From Sphaerolaimus hirsutus (lineage: Eukaryota; Nematoda; Chromadorea; Monhysterida; Sphaerolaimidae), in assembly GCA_964036195.1 (NCBI GenBank), contig OZ038460.1, positions 13,457,504 to 13,521,503 of the forward strand: 64,000 nucleotides of DNA, written 5' to 3'. Position 1 is the first letter of the stretch. Each line of letters begins with the position of its first letter. The position numbers and the translations under genes were made by a program. The notes beneath the pieces were generated by a model. The model saw only the letters and a list, made by a program, of their open reading frames with translations. It made no database searches and had not been told where the DNA came from. Of this stretch, positions 1 to 9,494 are shown piece after piece.

Positions 1-1530
1 TTTTCGTCATCCCCACTCGTTCTGACACGAGTTGGCACGTTGCCCACTTGTTCGCGTAATTTCGACACAATCTTGGTCAGTTGAGCCACCGACGCGCGAC
101 AGTAGAACGTTACTAACAATAAGATGCGGCCACGGCGTTTATATGTTAAGTATTGGGAATTTCTGGTGTTCGGCGCCAAGATGATGAGCTTTATTTTGTT
201 GGATTTTGAGCACGAATACTGCTTACACCATTAAATCATCTCTCTTTTCCATAATTAATGTATTTTAACATGTTGCAATAAATATTAATGCCACACCGCC
301 ATTGCCACACTGCAATATTGTCACACTTCTGACTATGGCTGCGACGGTATTATTATTTTACCCTAATTGTTGACGTGCAGTTCAGTTGTAAAGTTTTGGA
401 CAAGATTCATTTCACATATTGACTAGAAATAATACAAAAACTACATTGAATTTTCTATAAATATAAAATCTGATGTTCATAATTTGTGTGAAATAAAGAC
501 AATTCAACATGTTTTAAACAACGTGTTCATGTTCAGCAAGTTGCGCAAAATTCTTTGCATCAGGATTATTTCGTTTGTTTTCACTGTGTGAGTTTCCCAC
601 TGAAATTAAAAGTGACAAACATTTTGCAACCAAACCATTAAAAATTATGTAAAAAAATTATGAAACGGTTTTCTATTGCCCGTATTGTGTATTCGGTTGA
701 ATTTTTTTGCCGTTGCAACCTACTTCTGATAATTTCACACAATGGTGTAAGCAGTTAAGCTATAAGTGATTAAATTTGATGCGTTAACGTAAAAATACAA
801 ACGGCTGACTGTCGGGAGTGATTTATGTATTGAACATGTTTAGTTTTGAAAATGTCCAGATTATCATATGTTTTGGATTGTGCCTCTTATTATTTTTTAT
901 AGTAATTCTACCTACGCTCTTTCATGTTTCATAATGACATCACAAAAAGGTAAAAGTCCAAAATATACGTATATCTGGGCCAAAAAAAAAATCTATTTTT
1001 TATCGTATCGTTCAAAAAAACTCAAATGTGTAATAATGCCAGGTGATTTTTGGCGCTAGTAAGGTGATTTTGTAAGGATTAGTAAAATCATAAAAAAATA
1101 CCTATGTAAATATTTCTAGGGTGGTTCAAAACGGGACATCGTCATTTGGCCCTTTCACTAACATTATAAAGTCGACTGACTTTTCTCTATACAATTTTGT
1201 TTTGACTGTTTCATTACAAGTGGCGATTACAGGTCGACGTAAAAGTCTACCCAGCGTAAAATTTGCACTAAGATTCATCACTCCTAGCAGTACAATTAAA
1301 TTAAACTCATGAGCTTTGGACACAAAAAACATCTGCATTTACGCTTTCTTTGATTGCCGTATCATTGTCGTATGTTTGTATAGTGTTTATCCATTCACCT
1401 GTAATTAATTTTACGACCAAAAATCAAATTTACGCTGGGTCGAATTTTACGTCGAGATGTACCTAATCGACCCTACATATGATAATGTGTGGTGAAAATT
1501 CCGTCGACTTTACCAAAACATTGCACAACA
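1..1530. other. AT-rich intergenic DNA, no gene seen
   Basis: No open frame longer than about 70 codons, no recognisable protein motif, and no clear repeat boundary on either strand. The composition is AT-rich with short homopolymers, like unconstrained intergenic or decayed transposon DNA. Confidence 0.5.
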
Positions 1531-1668
1531 GGTGGCAGTCCCGCATCCTGTGAAGTGTAAAGTCAAATTTCAAGCAAAATATAAAAATTTCAGTGATAAA
1601 TATTTTCTTATTTTTTATTGCCATTTTACATGACATTTGACACTTTTCATGGTGCGGGACTGCCCCCA
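1531..1668. mobile_element. Small inverted-repeat MITE, GGGGCAGTCCC family (copy 1)
   Basis: The left end reads GGTGGCAGTCCCGCATCC and the right end is its imperfect reverse complement (GGTGCGGGACTGCCCCC). Inside are the words TGTAAAGTCAAAT and TTTTACATGACATTTGACAC. The same layout recurs at about 16897-17063, 33169-33352 and 62071-62258, so this is a dispersed non-autonomous family. No coding capacity. The superfamily is not assigned because I could not define a TSD. Confidence 0.65.
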
Positions 1669-3110
1669 CGGCTTGAAGCTGAAGGTATTTGTATAATTAT
1701 GGTAAGCGGGATAATATTAGACAGACGGATTATTTAAAAATGCTATCTACTGCCAACAAGCTTGCATGGCTTTGCCAAAAGCTTTGGGTGAAACTTTGAT
1801 CATGTCTGAAAACGACATTTCACTTCGGTTTTTTGAAAACTTCTGGTTTTGAAAACGTGCAAAAAATAGGATGTCCCGCATCTGAAACGTGACAAAGGGA
1901 TCTTATGGCGTTGTTCTGTTGGGTGGATGTTACGGTAAGCGGTTACACAGGTGTTATTGTTAGGGGTTTGTTTGAGATTGACGGTGGCTTACTTGCAATT
2001 CATGTCTATTGTTATAAATATTCCTATAAATTTGCGGTATTTTCGTAGTTTAGAATGCGGTAATGTGCCATAATGCTTGCTGGATATTGTTTCTCTCGAC
2101 GGAATGAAAAACTTTAAAACAGTCGTTGACAATGTGTTATTTACACAAATAATTTTCCTCGAAGTTGTCACCCCCCCCCCTGTGAACTTGGCTTCTTCGT
2201 TGATCAAGCTAACCTCGTAAAATACACAGCGTTTGTTGTCACCTAGCACTGTGGACAACATAAAACGCTTATTTAAATTGTTCGGTTAATTCCGGCTGTC
2301 GTGCAAAGCAATAAAATGGCACGGCACTGGCACCGCGTTGGAGGGGTGGCTTATACGCACGGGATTGTGATCATTCTAACATACGGTCAAGTGAATCTGA
2401 CATGCTCAAACTTCAGACCGACCTGCGCTGCGTGTGACCGAAATGCTCATTACATGCTGTAAAAATTTATGTGAGAAATTTCACAAATTATTTTCCCTAT
2501 TACATTGGGGATGTAAGATGATAGGGGATGCAGACCTGGGGATTATTCAAGGGTCTTAATTTGAGGATATATGTAGTATGGAATATAAGCATCAAAAAGT
2601 TGTATCGCTATTGCATTCTTATATTATGCTTATTGTCATTTCTATTGAATGCTTGCCTCCATTCACTTCAGAACATTTATCTTATTCCATACTTGGAAAC
2701 ATTTTCACACCACAAATCAATTTTTACAATATTCCAAAATTCTATACAAATTTTTTATGAAGGACATGAAAACTATGAAAACAACTATTTTCCTGCAATT
2801 ATGTACGGATAACTTACATTAAAATTTGCATTCCACTTTGTTATGTTGAATGTTTGTTGCACTTAAACCGCAATACCCCGCGATATCAATAAAAAGACAT
2901 CCTGCCCAAATCACTGACACCTTTACCACATGCGCTCAAACACGATGCCGGAGTAGTCGCACATATCCATGTTGTACTCGAACATGCGTGTACAAAAGAA
3001 GGTTATCTACAATAAAAAAGTATTACATTGAATTTTGTCATATTAAAGGTTAAAAAGACAGTGTAATGCACACGCCTCACTCACCCCCCCCACCCCTCAC
3101 AATAGTATGT
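1669..3110. other. Intergenic DNA, no gene seen
   Basis: Only short chance frames. A C-run near 2170 and an AT-rich stretch at 2500-3050 are the only visible features. Nothing supports a coding or RNA gene. Confidence 0.45.
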
Positions 3111-3118
3111 GTCGTGGC

Positions 3119-3343
3119 TAGTGATGGAAAAGCGCCATGGCGCTGGCGCCTGGCGCTAGCGCCAAAGCAAAAAGCGCCATGGCGCTTTTGGCGCTTGGCG
3201 CTAAAACGCTCTGGCGCCATTGGCGCTTGGCGCTGGGGTCTGCGAAAGCGCCATGGCGCTTTTGACGCTTGGCGCCATTTTCCGGTGGCGCTATTGGCGC
3301 CTGGCGCCGGCATTTTAAATGGCGCCAAAAAAGCGCCAACCAT
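3119..3343. repeat. GGCGCC/GGCGCTTGGCGC subterminal array (left arm)
   Basis: About 200 bp of alternating GGCGCC, GGCGCTTGGCGC and AGCGCCATGGCGC words that are strongly self-complementary. Long frames on both strands are artefacts of the repeat. Related blocks occur at 14006-14213, 29149-29250 and 35690-35765, with a fragment near 7025. Confidence 0.8.
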
Positions 3344-3862
3344 GATAATATGAAATTGTTATAATACAGTAAAATCGCCACTCCAGTTGATCAATTTTGA
3401 GGACAAATGAATAAATAAGTTAATTTTAGGGCAGCCTTTATATAGGTACCTACATCCAATAAAACCAAAGGTGTTAAAATGTGCTGGCGATAAATCCCCT
3501 TTTATGCTTTGCTCCCAATTCTTTCTTGCTGTCTAAATAAGGGGTTCAGTCTGGCAGGGGTTGGAGGGGGGACGGTGGAGTTACCTTAAATGCTGCAGTT
3601 ATCTATACACCCCCAGGGTGGAATCTATCTATCTAACCTGAAACATAATTTTAGGCTACTATCCCTCAAGCCCCCCAATCAACCTGCAACCAGATACGGA
3701 CCGATTATTAGAGAAATTGTGCCCCAATTGTCACAAAAAATGCTGATTTTCATACTTTTAATAGTATTCACCTTAAAAATCACTATCGCGATTTTTCAGA
3801 CTTCAAAATCGTCATCTTTAACGTGTATTATCACCTATTTTCAACTGTTTATGGCTATATAC

Positions 3863-4282
3863 TGTTGTGCACACGGGTAACGGGGATGACTGCGTACTGA
3901 GTCCGTGGCGCACAGATGAGAAACGTGCAGTGAGTTTCAGCTGGATTGGCATGTGGACCTTGGGCAAGAGGCGAAGCCAAGTCCACAAAGCCAACAACGG
4001 GAGGATATTTGTGTTTGAGATGTTGTGTGGTTGCGTTTTGGTGGAACGTCGCTCGGCAACACGGATCTCAAAGTTTTAGCATCTCATATTCATAGATGGT
4101 CAACCCCCGAAGGGGACATGAATGATGAGGGAAAAGTGAGTTAATGAACATCAACTGACCTAAACACCCAAGTGGTCACTACTCAAGATTGGTTGAAACA
4201 TAAAAGTTAACGGTTCAGACCAATCACCCCAAACCTATCCAACCATAGGAATGCAAGTGTATATAATGTAGTGGACTCTAAC
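3863..4282 (-). repeat. Outer left LTR (3' LTR of the composite)
   Basis: Starts TGTTGTGCACACGGG and runs to GACTCTAAC. It is nearly identical to 13349-13775 but lacks the final TACAACA present there. In the orientation set by PBS-B the LTR begins TGTTGTAGTTAGAGTCC and ends GTGTGCACAACA, so this is the 3' LTR of a - strand element. It contains GTGGACCTTGG...CCAAGTCCAC, a potential stem-loop, and a TATATAA word near its inner edge. The 70-codon frame inside is not regarded as a gene. Confidence 0.85.
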
Positions 4283-4290
4283 CCAAAGTG

Positions 4291-4308
4291 TGGTGATCGT
4301 ACGGGTTT
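4291..4308 (+). promoter_or_regulatory. Primer-binding-site-like sequence for gag A
   Basis: TGGTGATCGTACGGGTTT lies upstream of gag A and nearly matches the sequence adjoining the right LTR (TGGTGATCGTACTGGCTT on the - strand, 13331-13348). It begins with TGG, as a site paired to a tRNA CCA end should. Eight bases (CCAAAGTG) separate it from the truncated LTR, so the proper 5' LTR of unit A is missing. The tRNA was not identified. Confidence 0.6.
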
Positions 4309-4461
4309 AATTGTGAGCCCAAAGCGAACCCACTACCGATTGTCCCCCAGCGACATCGGCAGCTCCTTCCGAGCCCGTGGCAGCGCCGCCAGCAAAAGCG
4401 GTCTCCATACTTCTTGGCTGTCCAGAGCAAGTGACGCCAATCGAGCAAGAGCAGCGGCACA

Positions 4462-6597
4462 ATGATGTCCGACACTGCAAATGGCGACCTGACAGCGGTC
4501 GCACAGCCCGGCGATCCAGCAGTGGTCGCACAGCCCAGCGATGACGCGCAGGGCCAAACCACCTACACTGAACGGGAGTTCAGTGAGCAGGTCAATGAGT
4601 GGTGTGACTCCCGCAATCGACCAGCGTTGATTGATGCTATAACCACACTAAATGAGTGGCGCAAAGCAGACTGGCCGTCAGGCAAAATTGCCGCAAAGGA
4701 CAGCACATACACTTTGGGCCGCAAGCTGCTGCGACTGGCAGATGCCCACTTCAAAGCAGTTTCTGATGACCAAATCACGCTCAAAAATCCAGTGCAAGAT
4801 CTGGGCGGTGACAGTGACGATGACAATGCACCAGTAATCCAACCCACACTCCAGCCACATGGCTCGCTGTCACCACCACCTGCCCCAGACACAAAGCTGA
4901 GTGCGGGAGATGTAACAACTGTGATAACAATGCTGCAGCAGCAACAGCAGCAGATCCAGCAGCAGAACACTCGCATCGAGCAACTGTCACGACAAATGGC
5001 CCAAAGTGCAAAAGCCAGCATACCTCACCCCCAACCTCAACCAAGACACAATGACGATCCATGGAAATGGACAACCGAGGATCGGCTGGCAATGATCCAG
5101 GAAGGGCCACTTCTGCGCAGGCTGATTGAGTACATTGAGAACTTTGTCATACACCCCGATGATGGACTGCAACCGCTGGGTGAAATCACATTGCCAAAGG
5201 ACAAAATGGGGGTCGGGCATGTGCCAGCAGCGGCCAGCAAGCAGATGAAATTTGATGGCGACAAGACAAGTGAAACAGGCCCATTCAAATGCTGGCTACA
5301 CATGGTGGCACAACATGCAATAAGCATCCCCGACTGCCAGCAGCAGTTTTTTTGGAACAAAGTCTTCATGCAGTGCCTGATCGGAGAAGCTAAAGAACGG
5401 TATCGAGCGATTCGCACCAACCGGCCCCACGACATCCTCTACGTAGTAGACAAGCTGACAGGCATTTACTGGCTAGAGCACCAGCTGCACTCAGCTACAG
5501 ACTGGTACAATCTGAAGGCTGTGTCCGGGGAGTCAGTATCGGCTCTGCACACGCGTTTGGCAGCCAATTTTTATCATGTCAGTGAAACAATGTCAGACTA
5601 TGATCGAGAACGCATGATTGGCAAGAAGCTTTTTTCGGAAATCCCAAAGATGGCAGTCCCAGTGTCATGTTGGTACATGTGGAGACAACGCTGGCGAGAA
5701 GAAAACTGCACACTCGACATGGCCATCACTATGATGGATGCTGCACGACTAGAAGTTGAGCAGGTCAAAACACAGCGCAAAGAAGACCAGCAAGATCGAC
5801 CAGATCGCCCGCGCTATGGAAACAACTGGCGCACTGAGCCCAAGTCGTACAGCACATATGGTGACAAGGCGGGAGTCAGAGCACCATTCGACCCAAAAAA
5901 CTACAAAGGGCCATGGTGCACCTTCTACATGCACCGCAAACCAATGCCACATGATCCCAGTGAGTGCTACATTGACAGCAAATCGCCGGTGTTCAAACCC
6001 GACAGACTGGAGAACATCAGGCAGGCGCTGGCCAGACAGGGAAAATCTGATGAGGATGCCAGAAGACACATGCGCAAGAAGTGTGAGGAGCTCTCCATCC
6101 CATACCAAGATGACAACCCATCAAGCCGTTGCACAAAACAAGACTATGAAGAAGACAACGAGGGATGGGATGGCGACACAGATGATGAAGACGAGAAGTG
6201 GGGAGACCTGGAGGGCTGGATACCAACTGTAGCCAGCACGAAAGAGGACATGGCCCTACAGACAGAAAATGGCTCACCCGACCCAATGGCCACAATTATG
6301 TTCATGGGAATCCCCATCACCGGTCACATCGACACCGGGTGCAACATAGGACTGTTCATTGAGGATTCAGCATTGGAAGAAGTTTGGGCAAAGGCCAAGG
6401 CTGACCCACAGAAAGAACGGGCAAAATTCCAACCATACCCAAGGGGCCACATCCAAACGGCAGGGCACAACATCACAGAGGAATGCCTGCGGATATATGA
6501 CATGAAAGTGAAACACCAGACCCCAGATGGGAAATGGTGTACTGACACCCTGCCAGCAGTCGTGAAACTAATAAAGTCCTTGCCAGGCGCAGACTAG
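4462..6597 (+). CDS. LTR-retroelement Gag with retropepsin motif (gag A), cut short by insertion
   Basis: A 711-codon frame starting at a double ATG. The N-terminal part resembles the gag B product at 12689-9495 at roughly half of positions. A glutamine-rich coiled-coil segment lies near residues 150-175. A histidine/cysteine cluster C486-x4-H491-x5-H497-x4-C502 could be a divergent zinc knuckle. An acidic stretch precedes the aspartic-protease signature D624-T-G in a GHIDTGCN context. The stop codon TAG is the first three bases of the inserted element at 6595. The rest of the frame resumes at 7498, so the protein is truncated relative to gag B. No pol domain follows. Role, from family knowledge: capsid formation and proteolytic maturation of retroelement particles. 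Confidence 0.85.
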   Translation: MMSDTANGDLTAVAQPGDPAVVAQPSDDAQGQTTYTEREFSEQVNEWCDSRNRPALIDAITTLNEWRKADWPSGKIAAKDSTYTLGRKLLRLADAHFKAVSDDQITLKNPVQDLGGDSDDDNAPVIQPTLQPHGSLSPPPAPDTKLSAGDVTTVITMLQQQQQQIQQQNTRIEQLSRQMAQSAKASIPHPQPQPRHNDDPWKWTTEDRLAMIQEGPLLRRLIEYIENFVIHPDDGLQPLGEITLPKDKMGVGHVPAAASKQMKFDGDKTSETGPFKCWLHMVAQHAISIPDCQQQFFWNKVFMQCLIGEAKERYRAIRTNRPHDILYVVDKLTGIYWLEHQLHSATDWYNLKAVSGESVSALHTRLAANFYHVSETMSDYDRERMIGKKLFSEIPKMAVPVSCWYMWRQRWREENCTLDMAITMMDAARLEVEQVKTQRKEDQQDRPDRPRYGNNWRTEPKSYSTYGDKAGVRAPFDPKNYKGPWCTFYMHRKPMPHDPSECYIDSKSPVFKPDRLENIRQALARQGKSDEDARRHMRKKCEELSIPYQDDNPSSRCTKQDYEEDNEGWDGDTDDEDEKWGDLEGWIPTVASTKEDMALQTENGSPDPMATIMFMGIPITGHIDTGCNIGLFIEDSALEEVWAKAKADPQKERAKFQPYPRGHIQTAGHNITEECLRIYDMKVKHQTPDGKWCTDTLPAVVKLIKSLPGAD

Positions 6598-7497
6598 GGT
6601 TCAAACGGGACCAGTTTTTCGGACCGGGACCGGGACCGGGACCAGAAATTTTCTAATGTCGGGACCGGGACCGGGACCGGGACTGGGGGGTCGGGACCGG
6701 GTCCGGGACCGGGACTGGCTTTTTTCAATTGTCGGGACCGGGACCGGGACCGGGACTGGGGGGTCGAGACCGGGACTGGGATTTGCCGAACCATGTACCG
6801 GCACCGCGGTCTTGTTTGAACCTTAGTGGTACGTAATATTCAGCCAATGTTGTTCCACACACCTCCACTGTGTGAAAAACCACGCTCAATGTATAAGCCT
6901 TTTCTTATAACATTATTCAAGCACTATTTCATTGCCATCTTCACTCAATTGTATATGGAGCCCGGCGAACGGGGGAGGGGGCGGCGCCCCCCCCCTAAAT
7001 TTTGGCTCTATAGTTAAGAAATAGAGCCATGGCGCTGGCGCCATTTGTAGGCACCAACGTCTACTATCTAGGTTTCTTTATATACCTATATTTCGTACTA
7101 GAATCATGCTGGGGACCTTTCTAACGCTACTGTTACATTACAAAAAAATACATCGTAATCGTTGGGTGGGTATTGGCGCGCTTGCGCGCAAAAAATTTTT
7201 ATATGTGCCCACATAGTCTTTAGAAAATTGCCATATCTGGCAAAAAAAATTGAAAAGATAATTGAAAATTACGTTTTTTCATCCCTTGTCGGGACCGCTC
7301 TAAAATTCCGGGACCGGGACCGGGACCGGGACTGGGTGGTCGGGACCGGGACCGGGACCGGGACTGGCTTTTTCAATTGTCGGGACCGGGACCGGGACCG
7401 GGACTGGGGTGTCGGGACCGGGACCGGGACCGGGACCGCCCCAGTCCCGACTTTTTGCCGAACCATGTACCGGGACCGCGGTCCCGTTTGAACCCTA
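6595..7497. mobile_element. hAT-like GGGACC element inside gag A
   Basis: Termini TAGGGTTCAAACGGGACC and its reverse complement, flanked by a perfect 8-bp duplication, GCGCAGAC (6587-6594 and 7498-7505). Both ends carry arrays of GGGACC words. A second internal right-end copy is visible near 6760-6826 (TTTGAACCTTA), so the insert may itself be composite. It contains the shared GCGCGCTTGCGCGC motif near 7176-7190. Related copy: 49706-50233. GGGATC-filled relatives: 47649-48231 and a fragment at 52245-52318. Confidence 0.88.
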
Positions 7498-8108
7498 GCG
7501 CAGACCCACTGCTGATTGGAAGAGCAGCCATATGGGGCCCCCTGCAAATAGTCAAAACGGCGCATCATGAATTGGAGCGACTGTCACAAAAATACAGGCA
7601 GGGCAATTTGCGCATTGCCACAGGGAACCGCATCCAGCACACCCAGGAACCAACCGACCCAGCTAATAGGTTGAGCCCCCTGGCACAGAACACAGTGTTC
7701 AAAGAGCAGGCTGAATGCTGCGTGAGAGCAGATGCCCAACCCAAACACAAGCGACGCACTGTGAACAGCATTCCAATGCCCCAGCTGGCACTACTGCCAT
7801 GCCCCAGGGATGCCAAGCACCACAGGAAACGCATGCAGCACAAGGGTGACAGCATCACTACCAAGAAAAAGGAACCAGACAGCAAGCGCCCTGCCTACAG
7901 CCATGCGACAACCATCAAGGAGCAGCCAAGCAGCCACACAAACAACATGGTGCTGCTGGAGCAAAACACACTGCTGGGCCACACCATCGATAAGCTCAAA
8001 ATGGTCCAGGCTGAACTGCATGCAACGATCCACCGCTTAGAAGCAAAGAAGATCAAGCTGCAAACCGCATGGGCTGGGACTGTGAAACCAACTGCCTGGC
8101 CGACCTGA
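7498..8108 (+). pseudogene. Detached C-terminal part of gag A
   Basis: After the 8-bp duplication the frame continues with residues matching the segment just after the protease region of gag B (both contain AAIWGPLQIV). It stays open to TGA at 8106-8108. It includes a basic, Lys/Arg-rich segment and a possible coiled coil near the end. It has no start of its own, and the upstream insertion supplies an early stop, so it is a displaced fragment. Confidence 0.75.
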
Positions 8109-8260
8109 CCCGGAAAATGGATTTGTGCAACTGTGATTTATTTATTGTGATTTGATTCTATTTTCAATTTTTATTTTTGATAGCTTTGACTTTTTTCCTA
8201 ATCAGGATGTGTTTTACTGTTTTACGTTTTCTGCTTTTTTGTCAGTTCCCCCCTGTAGGG

Positions 8261-8276
8261 TGAACTTAGGGGGGGC
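8261..8276 (+). promoter_or_regulatory. Polypurine tract of unit A
   Basis: TGAACTTAGGGGGGGC directly precedes an LTR start, TGTTGTAGT, at 8277. A purine run at this position is where plus-strand synthesis starts in LTR elements. It fits the + strand orientation of gag A. Confidence 0.7.
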
Positions 8277-8680
8277 TGTTGTAGTATTACTACAAAATTC
8301 TCTATTCTATTCTCTATATTTTACATTCTATTCTAAGTAGGATTTTGGGTATCACTTCTGAACCCCTAAACTTCATGTTTCAGCCAATCCTTTATAAGTG
8401 GCTACTTTTGTATGTCAATCAGTTCAGTTCTTTTGCCTGTTCTCTTTTGCACTTCAGTAAAATGAAGTTAAACTAACAACTGTGGAACGTGTCGCAAGGC
8501 GACGGTGCCAGAATAAATATTCTACAAGCACACTCCGAACACATTTCCTCTCCGGTTGCCGGCTTCGTGGACTTGGTTCTGCATCACTAAGGTCCACACC
8601 CCGGTCATCCAAGTGAAATCAACGATGTTCCCTTGCGGCCAGGTATAGACTGCCATTGCTCTGACCTGTGCCCGCAACCA
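8277..8680 (+). repeat. Internal LTR of unit A (3' LTR, + orientation)
   Basis: Begins TGTTGTAGTATTAC and ends CCCGCAACCA, directly against the next LTR. It contains a CCAAT box and TTTATAA near 8380-8398, the block GTGTCGCAAGGCGACGG, and AATAAA near 8512: the usual order of promoter, R region and polyadenylation signal. It is clearly related to the outer LTRs read in reverse (GATTGG, GTTCAG and GTCCAC blocks align) but strongly diverged. Confidence 0.75.
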
Positions 8681-9130
8681 TGTTGTGGGCACGGGTGCCT
8701 GAGCAGTGGCAAACTTACACCCATCCCACAGAAAATTTACTGAAGTGCCGATTTCACTGAAAAACAGCCACGGGTCTTTGACTGAGGTGATGTCAACCCT
8801 GGCGCTGTCAACCGAGGAGGAGTGAAACACATTTATATTGTGGAATTGATTATTTAGGGGCAAAACGTCGCCTCGCGACACTGGCTTCACAAGTTCAAAT
8901 GTGTATTCATTTCTTGAGCAGGTGGGGCGAGGGAAATGAGCTGCGAGGGAACACAACTGAAATGACTGCGAAACGTGGCCCTTATAAATGTTGGCTGGCG
9001 CATGCGCTGTGCGGGTGCCGCCGCGGCAACCCGCTGCACTGCGCGCCAGTGGCGCGCAGTGCCGCGGGCGACTGGGGCGACACTCGCGTGCACACGCGCC
9101 CGCCGTCAGTACTTGCCCATGCGGGCAACA
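8681..9130 (-). repeat. Internal LTR of unit B (3' LTR, - orientation)
   Basis: On the - strand it begins TGTTGCCCGCATGGGC and ends GTGCCCACAACA. Shared landmarks with 8277-8680 in the opposite direction: AGCCAAC followed by TTTATAAG, and GTGTCGCGAGGCGACG. It is GC-rich at its outer end. The two LTRs are joined tail to tail without spacer. The 225-codon - strand frame across this region is not believed to encode a protein. Confidence 0.75.
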
Positions 9131-9142
9131 CCCCCCCTCAAG
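9131..9142 (-). promoter_or_regulatory. Polypurine tract of unit B
   Basis: On the - strand the sequence is CTTGAGGGGGGG directly followed by the LTR start TGTTGC. It lies downstream of gag B in the correct orientation. Confidence 0.65.
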
Positions 9143-9494
9143 CCCGGGGCAGGGGTTCTGAAAAAAAAAAAAAAAATAAAATAAAATACAAAGTACCATC
9201 CAGATGCCATAAAATAAAACCTGTTAGTGATGCCAAACTTTTCACAAATGGGTGGGAATTAGTTAATTGTAAAAATATAAAACCCAAGGGCAAACAAAAA
9301 CCCATTTACAAATAAATAATTTGACCTGTTTCACATAAATAAATAAATGTTAAAATTGCAAGAGAAATGATACCCGTATTCATGGAAAAATGTAAAAACA
9401 CTGCACGCGATAGAAATGTACCCAAAATGCACCAATCTGACAAAACAAAAACTTTTTCAACAAAATTTCCATTCCTACAAAATTGCCATGTCGC

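Noticed and set aside
3066-3381. Overlapping frames of 87-95 codons on both strands
   Set aside because: Produced by the GGCGCC array, which is stop-poor in all frames; composition is low-complexity Ala/Arg/Trp.
3867-4079. 70-codon frame repeated at 13353-13565
   Set aside because: Part of the LTR copies. Antisense to the element's own orientation and without known motifs.
3863-9130. Reading unit A as an ordinary LTR element with 3863-4282 as its 5' LTR
   Set aside because: The LTR at 3863 is in the opposite orientation to the LTR at 8277 and lacks its inner end; the outer LTR pair and ATAC duplication fit a single larger unit.
8522-9199. 225-codon - strand frame
   Set aside because: Lies across two abutting LTRs. 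Its similarity to the frame in the outer LTRs is explained by LTR homology at the DNA level.
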